The position numbers and the translations under genes are program-made. Below the pieces are notes generated by a model. It searched no databases. It had not been told where the DNA came from and saw nothing but the letters and a program-made list of their open reading frames with translations. Source: Deinococci bacterium (GTDB lineage: Bacteria; Deinococcota; Deinococci; Deinococcales; Trueperaceae). Taken from it: a stretch of 64,000 bases of DNA. Location: NCBI GenBank assembly GCA_030149325.1, contig JASBRS010000045.1, positions 1 to 64,000 on the forward strand, in the 5' to 3' direction. Positions 48,341 to 58,220 of the stretch are shown one piece after another. Within the stretch, counting starts at the first letter, position 1. Every line of letters begins with the position of its first letter.

Positions 48341-48388
48341 GTAATCATTATCGAGAATGATACTAATAGCGCCAACGCGAGCTGTCAA
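48341..48388 (-). promoter_or_regulatory. consensus promoter with overlapping operator for the HTH/YhfC/YbjQ operon
   Basis: Minus: TTGACA (48388-48383), 17 nt, TAGTAT (48365-48360); palindrome ATCATTCTC|GATAATGAT at 48344-48361 (9-bp arms, one mismatch). Confidence 0.75.
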
Positions 48389-48407
48389 GCCCCGCCACGA
48401 CGCCGGC

Positions 48408-49490
48408 TCAGGAGAGCAGCAGGCGCCCCAGGAGCTGCTGCGTCCCCCACAGGAACAGCGGCAACAGGACGGCCGTCAGGAAACCGCGCAGGGTGTTGGT
48501 CTGCCACGGCCAGGTCGAGGCGCGGTCGAGGAGCGCCAACTCCTCGCGCAACCCCGCCATCGCCTTGCTGAGGCCGTCCATCTGGCCGTAGTCGCCTGCG
48601 CCGACATCGGCATGCAGCAGCTGCGTCACGGTCGCCAGGTCGCGGTGCGCCTGCTGCTTGCGGCGCTCGCGTTCCCCGACGAGCCGCTGGTGCGCCCCCC
48701 AGATCGGCCACAGGAAGGTGGCGAACGCCAGCATCACCAACAGGCCGATGAAACCGACCATCAGGCGCAGCGCCGGCACGCCGGCGCCGGCCGGGAAGGC
48801 CGCCACCCAGGCGTAGCCGACGAGCAGGATGCCCACCGCGTGTTGCGCCGCGAAGGCCGAGAAGGCGTGCAGCGGGCGGACGTGGAAGAGGTCGATGGCG
48901 GCGTGCCGGCGGTAGAGCGTATCGACGAGGTGGAGCTGCCGGATCGAGTGGTACAGATAGGCCCCGATGACGCTCCAGTCCCCCAACAGGATGACCACGT
49001 TCTCGAAGTAGTAGAGCCCCCCGGACTCGGCGTAGCGGAAGGCCTCGACCCCCGAGGCCACGATCGCGAACCGCTGGAACACGCCGAAGCCCACGGCCAC
49101 GAGCGACGCGGCGGCCACGGGCCAGGCCGGCATGGTGGTGATGCGGTAGCGGAACGCCTCCACCTCGTCGTCGGACATGGTCAGCACCGGCCGCAGCGCG
49201 TCGAGCGCGCGGGACGCGGCCCGGTCGAGGTGGTGGACCAGCGCGAACCCGAAGATGCCCGTTCCGAACACGACCAGGTGGTAGGGGAAGACGGTGCCCG
49301 CGGGGTAGGTTCCGGCCGACCACTTCCAGAGCGTCTCGGTCATGACCAACAGCACGAAGATGACCGCGTAGGTGAGCCAAGCCGGCCACGGCAAGCGCTC
49401 GGCCGCGTGTTGGAGTCGATCGACCCAACTGGGAGCGTGGCCTGCCCATGATGCCCGCGTCCCCGACCCCGTCGCCGAAGTTGGCCGCAT
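48408..49490 (-). CDS. multi-TM hypothetical membrane protein
   Basis: Hydrophobic segments, e.g. 'WLTYAVIFVLLVMTETLW'; ATG 49490 with GGAGG. Confidence 0.65.
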   Translation of the reverse strand: MRPTSATGSGTRASWAGHAPSWVDRLQHAAERLPWPAWLTYAVIFVLLVMTETLWKWSAGTYPAGTVFPYHLVVFGTGIFGFALVHHLDRAASRALDALRPVLTMSDDEVEAFRYRITTMPAWPVAAASLVAVGFGVFQRFAIVASGVEAFRYAESGGLYYFENVVILLGDWSVIGAYLYHSIRQLHLVDTLYRRHAAIDLFHVRPLHAFSAFAAQHAVGILLVGYAWVAAFPAGAGVPALRLMVGFIGLLVMLAFATFLWPIWGAHQRLVGERERRKQQAHRDLATVTQLLHADVGAGDYGQMDGLSKAMAGLREELALLDRASTWPWQTNTLRGFLTAVLLPLFLWGTQQLLGRLLLS

Positions 49491-49651
49491 GCTCGCCTCC
49501 GTTCTGAGCGATGTCGGGACCATTCTAGGGGGCTAGCGGGGTCGGCTCGGTGGCGGCTGTCGGTACCGCCCGCCGGCTCGGCGCGACGAGGATCGCGCCG
49601 GCGCCGGAACCATGCGTCCCCGCGCACGTCACCACGGCGGTACAGTCGACC

Positions 49652-51460
49652 ATGGCCGACCAACTCGCTCGCAGCGACGTCCCCGTCGAACACACCTGGG
49701 ACCTGACCGACCTCTTCCCCGACCGCGCGGCGTGGGATGCCGAACGGGAGGCCGTGCGCGGCGCGGTCGGCGGTCTGGCCGCCTACCAGGGGCGCGTCGG
49801 CGAGAGCGCCGAGACGCTGCGCGGTGCCCTCGAGGCCGACGAGGCGCTGCTGGCCCGCCTGCAGCGGGTGTTCGCCTACGCCTCGCTGGGCTACGCGGTC
49901 GAGCAGAGCGAACCGGAGCGCCAGGCCGACGCCGCCCGGGCACAGCAGCTCGCCAGCGAGGTGGGGCGCGGACGCACCTTCCTCGACGACGAGATCTCCG
50001 CCCTCGACCTCCCCACCGTCGAGGCGTACCTGGCGGCCGAGCCCGGGCTCGAGCCCTACGCCCGCCGCATCGAGCGCATCCTGCGGGACAAGCCCCACCG
50101 CCTCTCCTCCGAGACCGAGCAGGTGCTGGCTTCCTTCGGCGAGGCCTTCCAGACCCCGTTCAACGTCTACCAGCGCGCCACCGGCGCCGACGTGGACTTC
50201 CCGCCCGCCACCGACAGCCGGGGCGAGGAGTACGCGGTGACGCTGGGACGCCACATGTTCACCTTCTCGCCGTCGCCGGACACGACGCTGCGGCGCGCCG
50301 CCTACACCTCGCTGGCCGACGGCCTGACGCCCTACCGCAACACCCTGGCGGCGACGCTGGCGGCCCGCGTGCGCAACGCCGTCATCGAGGCCCGGGTGCG
50401 CGGCTTCGCCTCGGCCATCGACATGGACCTGCACGGCCAGGAGGTGACGCACCAGGCGTTCGACGCCCTCATCGACGGCATCTCCACCGGCCTGGCGCCG
50501 CACATGCAGCGCTTCGCGCGCCTGCAGCAGCGCGTGCTGGGCGTGGAGCGCACGCGCATCGCCGACATCGGCGCCAGTTGGCCCGGCGACGAGCCGGAGC
50601 TCAGCTACGAGCAGGCCCACCGGCTCATCCTCGAGGCCACCGAGCCGATGGGGGCCGAGTACCGGCAGGTGATGGACGACGCGCTGTCGCGGCGCTGGGT
50701 CGACCGCGCCGACAACGCCGGCCGTCGCGGCGGCGCCTTCTGCAGCTCCGTCTACGGCGTGCACCCCTACGTCTTCGCCACCTGGACGGGCAACCTGCGC
50801 GGCGCCTACATCCTGGCGCACGAGCTGGGGCATGCCGTCCAGGGGCAGCTGTCGATGCGCAACAACCCGCTGGGACGCGCGCGCCCCAGCCTCTACGCCA
50901 TCGAGGCGCCGTCCACCTTCAACGAGCTGCTGCTGGCGCAGCGCCTGCTGGCCAAGTCCGACGACGAGCGCTACCGCCGGCGCGTGATCAAGGCGCTGAT
51001 GGCCACGTTCCATCGCAACTTCGTGGTGCACCTGCAGAAGGCGCAGCTCCAACGCAGCATCTACGCCCTGGCCGAGGAGGGCGGCGTGATCACCGCCGAC
51101 GTCCTCGACCGCACCTCGACGGCCATCCTGGAGGCGTTCTGGGGCGACAGCGTGGAGCTGGTTCCCGAAGACCGCACCATCTGGATGCACGAGGCCCACT
51201 ACTACATGGGCATGTACCCCTACACCTACTCGGCCGGCCTGACCGCGGCGGTGGCGGCGTTCGGGATGCTCGATCGCGAGGGCGGCGCGGCCGCCGAACG
51301 CTGGATCCGCTTCCTGAAGGCGGGCGGCAGCAAGGATCCGGTGGCGCTGTTCGCCGACGTCGGCATCGACATGACCGATGCCCGGACGGTCCAGCACGCC
51401 ATCGACCACGTCGGCGCGCTGGTGGACCGGTTGGAGGGGGAGGCGCCCGCCCGGGCCTGA
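49652..51460 (+). CDS. pepF: oligoendopeptidase F (M3 family)
   Basis: HExxH 'AHELGHAVQGQLS', 'VEHTWDLTDLFPDRAAWDAE', 'YMGMYPYTYSAGL'. Confidence 0.93.
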   Translation: MADQLARSDVPVEHTWDLTDLFPDRAAWDAEREAVRGAVGGLAAYQGRVGESAETLRGALEADEALLARLQRVFAYASLGYAVEQSEPERQADAARAQQLASEVGRGRTFLDDEISALDLPTVEAYLAAEPGLEPYARRIERILRDKPHRLSSETEQVLASFGEAFQTPFNVYQRATGADVDFPPATDSRGEEYAVTLGRHMFTFSPSPDTTLRRAAYTSLADGLTPYRNTLAATLAARVRNAVIEARVRGFASAIDMDLHGQEVTHQAFDALIDGISTGLAPHMQRFARLQQRVLGVERTRIADIGASWPGDEPELSYEQAHRLILEATEPMGAEYRQVMDDALSRRWVDRADNAGRRGGAFCSSVYGVHPYVFATWTGNLRGAYILAHELGHAVQGQLSMRNNPLGRARPSLYAIEAPSTFNELLLAQRLLAKSDDERYRRRVIKALMATFHRNFVVHLQKAQLQRSIYALAEEGGVITADVLDRTSTAILEAFWGDSVELVPEDRTIWMHEAHYYMGMYPYTYSAGLTAAVAAFGMLDREGGAAAERWIRFLKAGGSKDPVALFADVGIDMTDARTVQHAIDHVGALVDRLEGEAPARA

Positions 51461-51554
51461 GCTGCGAGAACCCGTTCGCTCTCTCGAGGGGGCCGCCTGC
51501 GACGGTTACGATGGGGACAGCGGCCGGGCCGCACCCCGCGCCCGTTGACCCGAC

Positions 51555-52844
51555 ATGGCGGAACCGAACCCCCGCGGGACCCCTGCCGGCGAGCGCTGGA
51601 ACTTCGGCGCCCTCGTCTGGCACGGCGTCTTCTTCGCCGTTGGCACGGCCCTGGCCGAGCCCTCCACGGCGCTCCCCGCCTACGTGGCGCTGCTGTCGGG
51701 GTCGCCGGTGCTGGTCGGGCTCATGACCAGCCTGCTGCTCGCCGGCGAGGTCGTCCCCCAACTGCTGTTCTCGCGCTGGGTCGAGGCCACGGCGCGCAAG
51801 AAGGGCTTCCTGCTGGTCGCCGTCTACAGTCGCGCCTTGGCCTGGCTGGTGCTGGGCGGCCTCACGCTGCTGTGGGCCGAGCGCGCCCACGCGCTGCTGC
51901 TCGGCACGCTCTTCGTGCTGCTGGCGGCGTTCGCCATCGGCGGCAGCTTGGGGGGCGTGGCCTTCGTGGACGTGGTCGGCAAGAGCGTGCGCGCCGGCAA
52001 CCGCGGCCGCTTCTACGCCAGTCGCCAGTTCCTGGGAGGGCTGGCCGCGCTGGCCGCCGGGCTCCTGGCACGCTCCATCCTGGCCCGCCCCCAGCTCGCC
52101 TTCCCGAGCAACTACGCGCTGCTCTTCGTGGGCGCCGGCGTGGCGCTAGCGGTGGCCGGGCTGGGCTTCCTGAGCCTGCGCGAGTCGCCCGGCGCGGTGA
52201 AGCGGCAGCCGCCGCTGTCCGACTACCTGAAGGACCTGGGGCGTCACTGGCGCGACGACCGCGCGCTGCGCAGCCTGGTCGTCATCGAGAACCTGGCGGG
52301 CCTCCACCTCATGCTGTTGCCGTTCTACGTGACGCTGGCCCAGGAGCGCCTGCACGCCGGCCCCGAGGCCATCGGCGCCTTCATCTTGCTGCAGGTGCTC
52401 GGCGGCGCGACCTCCAACCTGGTATGGGGATGGCTGTCCGATCGGCGCGGCAGCCCCTCGGTGCTGCGCGCCTGCCTCGCGCTCGGGGCCGTGCTGCCCC
52501 TGACCGCCCTGGCGCTGGCCTGGTGGGCGCCCGAGCGCTACGCCCTGGTGTTCCTGCTGGTGGGCGCCGCCGTCAACAGCCGCAACCTGGCCTTCAGCAA
52601 CGTGCTGGTCGATATCGCCCCGACCTCCGTACGCCCCACCTACAGCGGCCTGGTCGGCACCCTCACCGCCCCACGGCTGCTCTTCCCGCTGCTGGGCGGC
52701 GTCCTCATCGGCGCCTTCGGGTTCTCGGCCGTGTTCCTGTCGGTGGCGCTGGCCCTGCTCGCCACGTTGATCGGCATGGGAGGGGCGGCGCCCCTCTACG
52801 CCTCGGCGCGACGCGAGTGGAGCGAGCGCGAGCCGCCACGCTGA
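51555..52844 (+). CDS. MFS transporter
   Basis: 'TALPAYVALLSGSPVLVGLMTSLLLAGEVVPQLLFSRWVE', about 12 TM. Confidence 0.87.
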   Translation: MAEPNPRGTPAGERWNFGALVWHGVFFAVGTALAEPSTALPAYVALLSGSPVLVGLMTSLLLAGEVVPQLLFSRWVEATARKKGFLLVAVYSRALAWLVLGGLTLLWAERAHALLLGTLFVLLAAFAIGGSLGGVAFVDVVGKSVRAGNRGRFYASRQFLGGLAALAAGLLARSILARPQLAFPSNYALLFVGAGVALAVAGLGFLSLRESPGAVKRQPPLSDYLKDLGRHWRDDRALRSLVVIENLAGLHLMLLPFYVTLAQERLHAGPEAIGAFILLQVLGGATSNLVWGWLSDRRGSPSVLRACLALGAVLPLTALALAWWAPERYALVFLLVGAAVNSRNLAFSNVLVDIAPTSVRPTYSGLVGTLTAPRLLFPLLGGVLIGAFGFSAVFLSVALALLATLIGMGGAAPLYASARREWSEREPPR

Positions 52845-52854
52845 CCGTTCGACC

Positions 52855-53226
52855 TCACAGCGGCCGCGTCTGCTCCTCGATCGAGCGCGTCAGATCGGTC
52901 TCGACGTCCCCGGTGTGCCGCGTGGTGGTGCGCTCCACCAGCAGCAGCAGGCACTCGCGGTCCGCCACGGGATTGTGGCGCACCCCCTTGGGCACGACGT
53001 AGGCGTCGCCTTCGCGCAGCACCACATCGCCCTCGTCGGTCTCGATGCGCAGCTCGCCGCGCAGCACGTAGAACAGCTCGTCCTCGGCGTCGTGGCGGTG
53101 CCAGGTCAGCTCCCCCCGGACCTTGGCGACCTTGACGTAGGCGTCGTCCACCTGCGCCACCACGCGCGGCGACCACAGCTCGGTCAGCGACGCGGCCAGG
53201 CGCTCGGGACGGAAGGACTCGGGCAT
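52855..53226 (-). CDS. cupin-domain protein
   Basis: 'LTWHRHDAEDELFYVLRGELRIETDEGDVVLREGDAYVVPKGVRHNP'. Confidence 0.92.
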   Translation of the reverse strand: MPESFRPERLAASLTELWSPRVVAQVDDAYVKVAKVRGELTWHRHDAEDELFYVLRGELRIETDEGDVVLREGDAYVVPKGVRHNPVADRECLLLLVERTTTRHTGDVETDLTRSIEEQTRPL

Positions 53227-53250
53227 GGTGGGCTCCCTCCGAAGCAGCAC

Positions 53251-53274
53251 GGGCGCACCCCGCGGGGTGCGCCC
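53251..53274. terminator. near-perfect hairpin between cupin and OsmC genes
   Basis: GGGCGCACCCC-GC-GGGGTGCGCCC (11-bp arms). Confidence 0.6.
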
Positions 53275-53297
53275 AACGTCGTCGGTCGTCGGCGGGA

Positions 53298-53726
53298 CTA
53301 CTCCTCCAGCGTGGCGTCGAGCGTGATCTCGACGGTGCCCAGCGCGGCCGACACGGGGCAGCCCGCCTTGGCGGCCGCGGCCGCCTCGAGGAAGGCCTCG
53401 CGGCTCATGCCCGGCACCTTGGCCCTGCAGGTCAGGTGGCTGGTCGTGATGCGGAAGCCGGCCTCGCCGCGCGCCACCGTCACGGCCGCCTCGGTGGCGA
53501 CGTAGTCGGGGGTGAAGCCGGCGCGCCCGATACCGCCGGAGAGCGCCATGCTGAAGCAGCCGGCGTGGGCGGCGGCGATGAGCTCCTCGGGGTTGGTGCC
53601 TACCCCCTCCTCGAAGCGCGAGCTGAAGCTGTACTGGCCCTCGTAGGCGCCGCTGGCGAGCTTCATCGTGCCCTTGCCCTCCTGGAGGGACCCTTCCCAG
53701 CGAGCGCTGGATCGACGTGTCGGCAT
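53298..53726 (-). CDS. OsmC/OhrR-type peroxiredoxin-like protein
   Basis: '[30 protein letters not shown]', '[16 protein letters not shown]'; start refined to ATG 53726. Confidence 0.92.
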   Translation of the reverse strand: MPTRRSSARWEGSLQEGKGTMKLASGAYEGQYSFSSRFEEGVGTNPEELIAAAHAGCFSMALSGGIGRAGFTPDYVATEAAVTVARGEAGFRITTSHLTCRAKVPGMSREAFLEAAAAAKAGCPVSAALGTVEITLDATLEE

Positions 53727-53878
53727 GGCTGCTCCTCCTTCAACGAGTTCGTGGGTGCCGGCGTGCCGGCGCTGGTCGGGCCAGCGCTCGCGGCAGCGCG
53801 TCACGTTCCGCCGTTCATCATGACGGGCGGGGGCCGCCCGCGGCGTCGTCCGCCGCACCGGTAACGCTCGCTGAGGGC

Positions 53879-55426
53879 TCAGCCCCCCATGCCCATCATC
53901 ATGGTGCCGCGCATCTGCATCGGTTGGGCCAGCACCAGCACCTGCACCGCCGCGAACAGCAGCGCGAGCAGCAGCATCGGCCACATCGCCAGCACCCCCT
54001 GGCGACCGAAGTCGCGGACCCCGATGCGGAACGCCGTCCCCATCGCCAGCACCGCGTAGATCGCGGTGACCACCGCCTGGACGGGGAAGAGCCAGCTCGC
54101 GGGCACGAGGCGCTCGAGCCGCCAGTCGGGCGTCACCGCCACCCCGTGCTCCGCCAGGAAGTTCTGCAGCACCGGCACCGCACCCGCCGCCCCCGTCAGG
54201 AAGTGGAACAGGTAGTGCGCCGTCCAGAACCCGAAGCCGAGCGCCACCATCACGTAGCTCCAGCGCCGGAAGGCGCGCCAGATCCCCTCGCGTGCCCCGG
54301 CGATGCGATCGGCCGCCCAGGCGAAGGCGCCCACCAGCGCCAGCCCGGCCACGCTGAACGCCAGGTACAGCGCCAGCACGATCACGCCACGATCGTGGCT
54401 GCCCAGCAGGCGCGCGGTGGCGCCTGCGAGGGCCTGGAAGGGGCCGATCATGGCCAGCGCGTTCATGATGGCCCAGACGGCCAGCAGCACGCCGAGGAGC
54501 TGCACGCTGACGCCGCGCCGGCCGGACCAAGGGTCCTTGGCCAGCTCGCGCCCGGGCTCGCGCAGCCGCAGCGCCACGTTGTCGTAGGGGCAGGCGCGCA
54601 CGCAGTTGAAGCAGTAGGTGCAGTCCATGTTGGAGGTGACGGTGGGCACCATCAGCCCGGTCTCGCAGCCCGGCAGCGCCAGCGTGGCCGTTCCGGACCG
54701 GACCTCGCGCCCGTGCAGGCAGGGCTTGTCGTCGCAGGCGCGGCACACGTCGGGGTCGACGGCGGCCACCTGGGTAGGCGAGACGCTGGCCAGCACGAAG
54801 TTGAAGTTGCCGAGCGGGCACACGTAGCGGCAGAAGGTGCCGGCGGGGAAGAGCGTGTCGACCGCCAGCGCCCCCACGACGTAGGCGATCGCCAGCCAGG
54901 CGGTGAGCCACGGGCTCGACCACAGCCCGAACACCTCGTAGCTCCACAGCACCGCCAACGTCAGCACCAGCACCAGCCCCTTGTGGCGCAGCCCGCGCGG
55001 CCACGGCAGCACCCGGGGCAGCAGCGCCTGGAGCCGGCGGGTGAGGCCGCGCGTCAGCATCAGCGGGCAGGCGCCGCAGAAGGCGTTCCCGAAGAGCGCC
55101 AGGGCGATCACCACCAGGCCGCGGTAGTGGATCCACACCCCGGTGGTGGCGACGTTGCGGGCCGCCATCGGCATGCCCGTCAGGCCGTCGACGATCACCA
55201 GCAGCGCCAGGATCACGAGCGGGAGCTGGAAGGCGAAGCGCGCGTAGCGCCAGCGCAGCAGCCGCCGCAGTCCCGGCAGCGCCAGCAGGTCGAACCCGCG
55301 CGGCTGGTCGACGAACGGACCGCTGGCGGCCTCCCCAGGCCGGCCGGGCATCCCTGCGGAGTCGTGCACGATGCGGACGATAGCACCGGCCACGTCGGCC
55401 GCGAACCCCTCCCCGGTGGGGCGCAT
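53879..55426 (-). CDS. NosR/FesM-like polytopic 4Fe-4S protein
   Basis: 'CRACDDKPCLHG', 'CTYCFNCVRACPYDNV', 'FCGACPLMLTRGL', 'FCRYVCPLGNFNF'; multiple TM; Met-rich C-terminus. Confidence 0.85.
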   Translation of the reverse strand: MRPTGEGFAADVAGAIVRIVHDSAGMPGRPGEAASGPFVDQPRGFDLLALPGLRRLLRWRYARFAFQLPLVILALLVIVDGLTGMPMAARNVATTGVWIHYRGLVVIALALFGNAFCGACPLMLTRGLTRRLQALLPRVLPWPRGLRHKGLVLVLTLAVLWSYEVFGLWSSPWLTAWLAIAYVVGALAVDTLFPAGTFCRYVCPLGNFNFVLASVSPTQVAAVDPDVCRACDDKPCLHGREVRSGTATLALPGCETGLMVPTVTSNMDCTYCFNCVRACPYDNVALRLREPGRELAKDPWSGRRGVSVQLLGVLLAVWAIMNALAMIGPFQALAGATARLLGSHDRGVIVLALYLAFSVAGLALVGAFAWAADRIAGAREGIWRAFRRWSYVMVALGFGFWTAHYLFHFLTGAAGAVPVLQNFLAEHGVAVTPDWRLERLVPASWLFPVQAVVTAIYAVLAMGTAFRIGVRDFGRQGVLAMWPMLLLALLFAAVQVLVLAQPMQMRGTMMMGMGG

Positions 55427-55482
55427 GCTGGTACGATCGCGGGCACGGCGGCGGGCCCGTGCCCGTCGCGAGGACGGACGCC

Positions 55483-56109
55483 ATGGATCGCTCCCCCCTC
55501 CCCACCCCTGCGCGCGCCCGCGCCCTGCGCACGCTGCTGACGCTGCTGGCCCTGGCGGCCCTGAGCGCGGTCCAGGCCCACGGCAGCCTGGTGTTGGGAG
55601 CGGTGAGCCTCAGCCCCGACCCGCCGGTCCCGGGACGCCCGCTGGTGATCTCGGTGGTGCTCGCCACCAGCGGCAACGCCCCGGTGGAACGGGCGAAGCT
55701 CGCCGCCGAGCTGACGCCGGCGCCGGCCTCGGGATCCGGCACCGCGGAGGCGACCGCGTCGAGCCCCGCCGCCCCGGCAACGACCGCGCCCGTCCCCGTC
55801 CCGCTCAGCGAGTACCCCGAGCCCTACGGCACCTACCGCGCCACCGTCACGGCGCCGCCGGTGGGCAGCTACCTCCTCACCGTGCACGACCGCACCTACG
55901 CCAGCGAGAACGTGGCCGCCTCGGTCACGCTGCGCGTCGGCGGCGGCACCGCCAACGGCGCGCTGGACTTCACCTTCCCGCCGACCGGTGCCCCGCGATC
56001 GGTGCTGAGCTGGCTGCTGTGGCTGGTCGGCCTGCCGCTGGCGGTCGGCGTGGTGGTGACGGTACTGGTGTTGCGCTCGAAGCGGAGCGACGATGCCGCC
56101 GAGGGCTGA
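55483..56109 (+). CDS. FixH/CopC-like secreted membrane-anchored protein
   Basis: Signal peptide ending 'AVQAHGS', beta-rich domain 'PDPPVPGRPLVISVVL', C-terminal TM. Confidence 0.6.
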   Translation: MDRSPLPTPARARALRTLLTLLALAALSAVQAHGSLVLGAVSLSPDPPVPGRPLVISVVLATSGNAPVERAKLAAELTPAPASGSGTAEATASSPAAPATTAPVPVPLSEYPEPYGTYRATVTAPPVGSYLLTVHDRTYASENVAASVTLRVGGGTANGALDFTFPPTGAPRSVLSWLLWLVGLPLAVGVVVTVLVLRSKRSDDAAEG

Positions 56110-57295
56110 GGGAAGCCCGGCCGCCGATCCCGGGGCCGCCGCTCGCGCCCTCGCCTGGCGCTTCGTGGTTGGCATCGGCGTGGTCAGCCTGTTCGCCGAC
56201 TTCACCTACGAGGGCGGCCGCAGCATCGTGGGCCCCTTCCTGGGCGTGCTCGGCGCCACACCGCTGCTGGTGGGGGCGGTGGCAGGCGTGGGCGAGTTCC
56301 TCGGCTACGCCCTGCGGCTGGCCTCGGGGAGCTTCGTCGACCGCCGCGGCCACACCTGGACGGTGGTGATCCTCGGCTACGCCGTGAACCTGCTGGCCGT
56401 ACCCGGGCTCGCCCTGGCGGCCGGGCTGGCGCCCGCGGCCGCGCTGGTGTTCGCCGAACGACTCGGCAAGGGCCTGCGCACGCCCGCCCGGTACGCGCTG
56501 CTGGCGAGCGCCAGCCGCGACCTGGGGCGCGGTCGGGCGTTCGGTCTGCACGAGCTGCTCGACCAACTCGGCGCCTTCGTGGGTCCTCTGGTGGTGGCGG
56601 GGGCGGTGGCCGTAGCGGGCTACCGGCTGGGCTTCGGGGTGTTGCTCGCCCCGGCGCTGGCGGCGCTGGTCGTGCTGGCCCGGGTGCGCCGGGTCGGTCC
56701 GGCGGCGGCGCCGCTCGACACGGACGCCCGCACCGACGCCCCGCCGTTCCCGCCCATCTACCGCCGCTACCTGGCGTTCTCCGCCCTGACGGTGGCGGGC
56801 TTCGCCCACTTCGCCCTGGTGGCCTTCCGTCTCGGGACCGACGGCGCCCTCGCCCCCGCCGCCATCCCGCTGGTGTTCGGCGTGGCGATGGGGGTCGACG
56901 CCGGCGCCGCCTACCTCACGGGCCAGCTCTACGACCGCATGGGCCTGAAGGTGATCGCCGCCCTGCCGCTCCTGACCCTGCCCACGGCACCGCTGCTGTT
57001 CCTGGCCCGGGCGCCCTGGCTGGTGGTGGCGGGCGCCGTCCTGTGGGGGGCCGCCATGGGCGTCCAGGAGAGCGTGATGCGCGCCGCGGTGGCCGACCTG
57101 AGCCCAGCCGGGCGGCGCGGCACCGCCTACGGGAGGTTCGACGCGGCCTTCGGCACCGCCTGGATGATCGGCAGCCTGGCGATGGGGGCCCTGCTGACGC
57201 TGGGGCCGGGCTACCCGGTGGCCTTCTCCCTGGTGCTCGAGCTCGCAGCCCTGGCCCTGCTGGTCGCATGGGTCCGGCCGACGCGCGCCGCCTGA
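56093..57295 (+). CDS. MFS transporter
   Basis: 'TYEGGRSIVGPFLGVLGA', 'AERLGKGLRTPARYALLASAS'; start overlaps upstream gene by 17 nt. Confidence 0.87.
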   Translation: MPPRAEGSPAADPGAAARALAWRFVVGIGVVSLFADFTYEGGRSIVGPFLGVLGATPLLVGAVAGVGEFLGYALRLASGSFVDRRGHTWTVVILGYAVNLLAVPGLALAAGLAPAAALVFAERLGKGLRTPARYALLASASRDLGRGRAFGLHELLDQLGAFVGPLVVAGAVAVAGYRLGFGVLLAPALAALVVLARVRRVGPAAAPLDTDARTDAPPFPPIYRRYLAFSALTVAGFAHFALVAFRLGTDGALAPAAIPLVFGVAMGVDAGAAYLTGQLYDRMGLKVIAALPLLTLPTAPLLFLARAPWLVVAGAVLWGAAMGVQESVMRAAVADLSPAGRRGTAYGRFDAAFGTAWMIGSLAMGALLTLGPGYPVAFSLVLELAALALLVAWVRPTRAA

Positions 57296-57306
57296 CCCCG
57301 ACGCGC

Positions 57307-58065
57307 TCAGCTCCGCAGGTACGACGCCCCGTTGACGTCGAGCACCGCTCCGGTCGAGAAGAACGCCTCGTCCGAGGCCAGGTAGAGCACCGCGCTCGCC
57401 ACCTCCTCGGGGGTGGCCACCCGGTCCAGCGGGCTCTGGGCGCGGATGGCGGCGCCGCGCTCGCCCTGCAGGTGCTCCCGCGCCATGTCGGTCGCCACGA
57501 AGCCCGGCGCCACCGCCGTCACCGAGATGCCGTGCGGCGCCAGGTGCTTCGCCAGCGACTGGCTCATGGCGTGCAGGCCCGCCTTGCTGGCCCCGTAGGC
57601 GGGCGCGTCGGGCTCGCCGCGGTAGGCGCCGCGCGATCCGACGTTGACGATGTGGCCGCCGCCGTGCGCCATCATGTGCCGCGCCGCCCGGTAGCAGGTG
57701 GCGGCCGGCCCCAGCAGGTTGACGGCCAGCGTCCGCTGCCAGGCCGCCTGCCAGGCACCGAAGTCGACCTGGTCGAGCGGGTGGGGCTCGAAGATACCGG
57801 CGCAGTTCACCAGCACCTCGAGGCCGCCCAGGGCGGCCACCGCCTCGTCGACGACGCGGGCCGCCTCGTCGGGGTCACCGACGTCGCCCCGGAGCGCAAC
57901 GTGCCCCTCGCCCGCCAGCGAGGCCAGCGCCGCCTGCGCCGCCGCCTCGTCGGCGCGGTAGCCGATCGCCACGCGCGCGCCGCGCGCCGCGAAGGCCTGC
58001 GCGATGGCGCGCCCGATCCCGCGGGCTCCGCCCGTCACCAGCACCCGCTTGCCCTCGAAGTCCAT
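57307..58065 (-). CDS. SDR-family oxidoreductase
   Basis: 'VLVTGGARGIGRAIAQAFAARGARV', 'NCAG', 'YGASKAGLHAMSQSLAKHLAP'; start refined to ATG 58065. Confidence 0.93.
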   Translation of the reverse strand: MDFEGKRVLVTGGARGIGRAIAQAFAARGARVAIGYRADEAAAQAALASLAGEGHVALRGDVGDPDEAARVVDEAVAALGGLEVLVNCAGIFEPHPLDQVDFGAWQAAWQRTLAVNLLGPAATCYRAARHMMAHGGGHIVNVGSRGAYRGEPDAPAYGASKAGLHAMSQSLAKHLAPHGISVTAVAPGFVATDMAREHLQGERGAAIRAQSPLDRVATPEEVASAVLYLASDEAFFSTGAVLDVNGASYLRS

Positions 58066-58220
58066 GCCTGCCTCCCGGCTTCCGGCCCGCTGCTGCCGGA
58101 TCGTGTAGCGCCAGCCTACCGCCCCGGGCGCCAGCCCCACATGGCCGTCTCATCGCGGTCCAACGCTGGGGGCGCATCCTGAGGCGAGATGCACGCTCGG
58201 CGTGCGGAAGGAGGTCCCCC

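Noticed and set aside
48344-48361. Definitive Fur box
   Set aside because: Only one half-site matches the Fur consensus and the arms are in the inverted order; kept as an unspecified operator.
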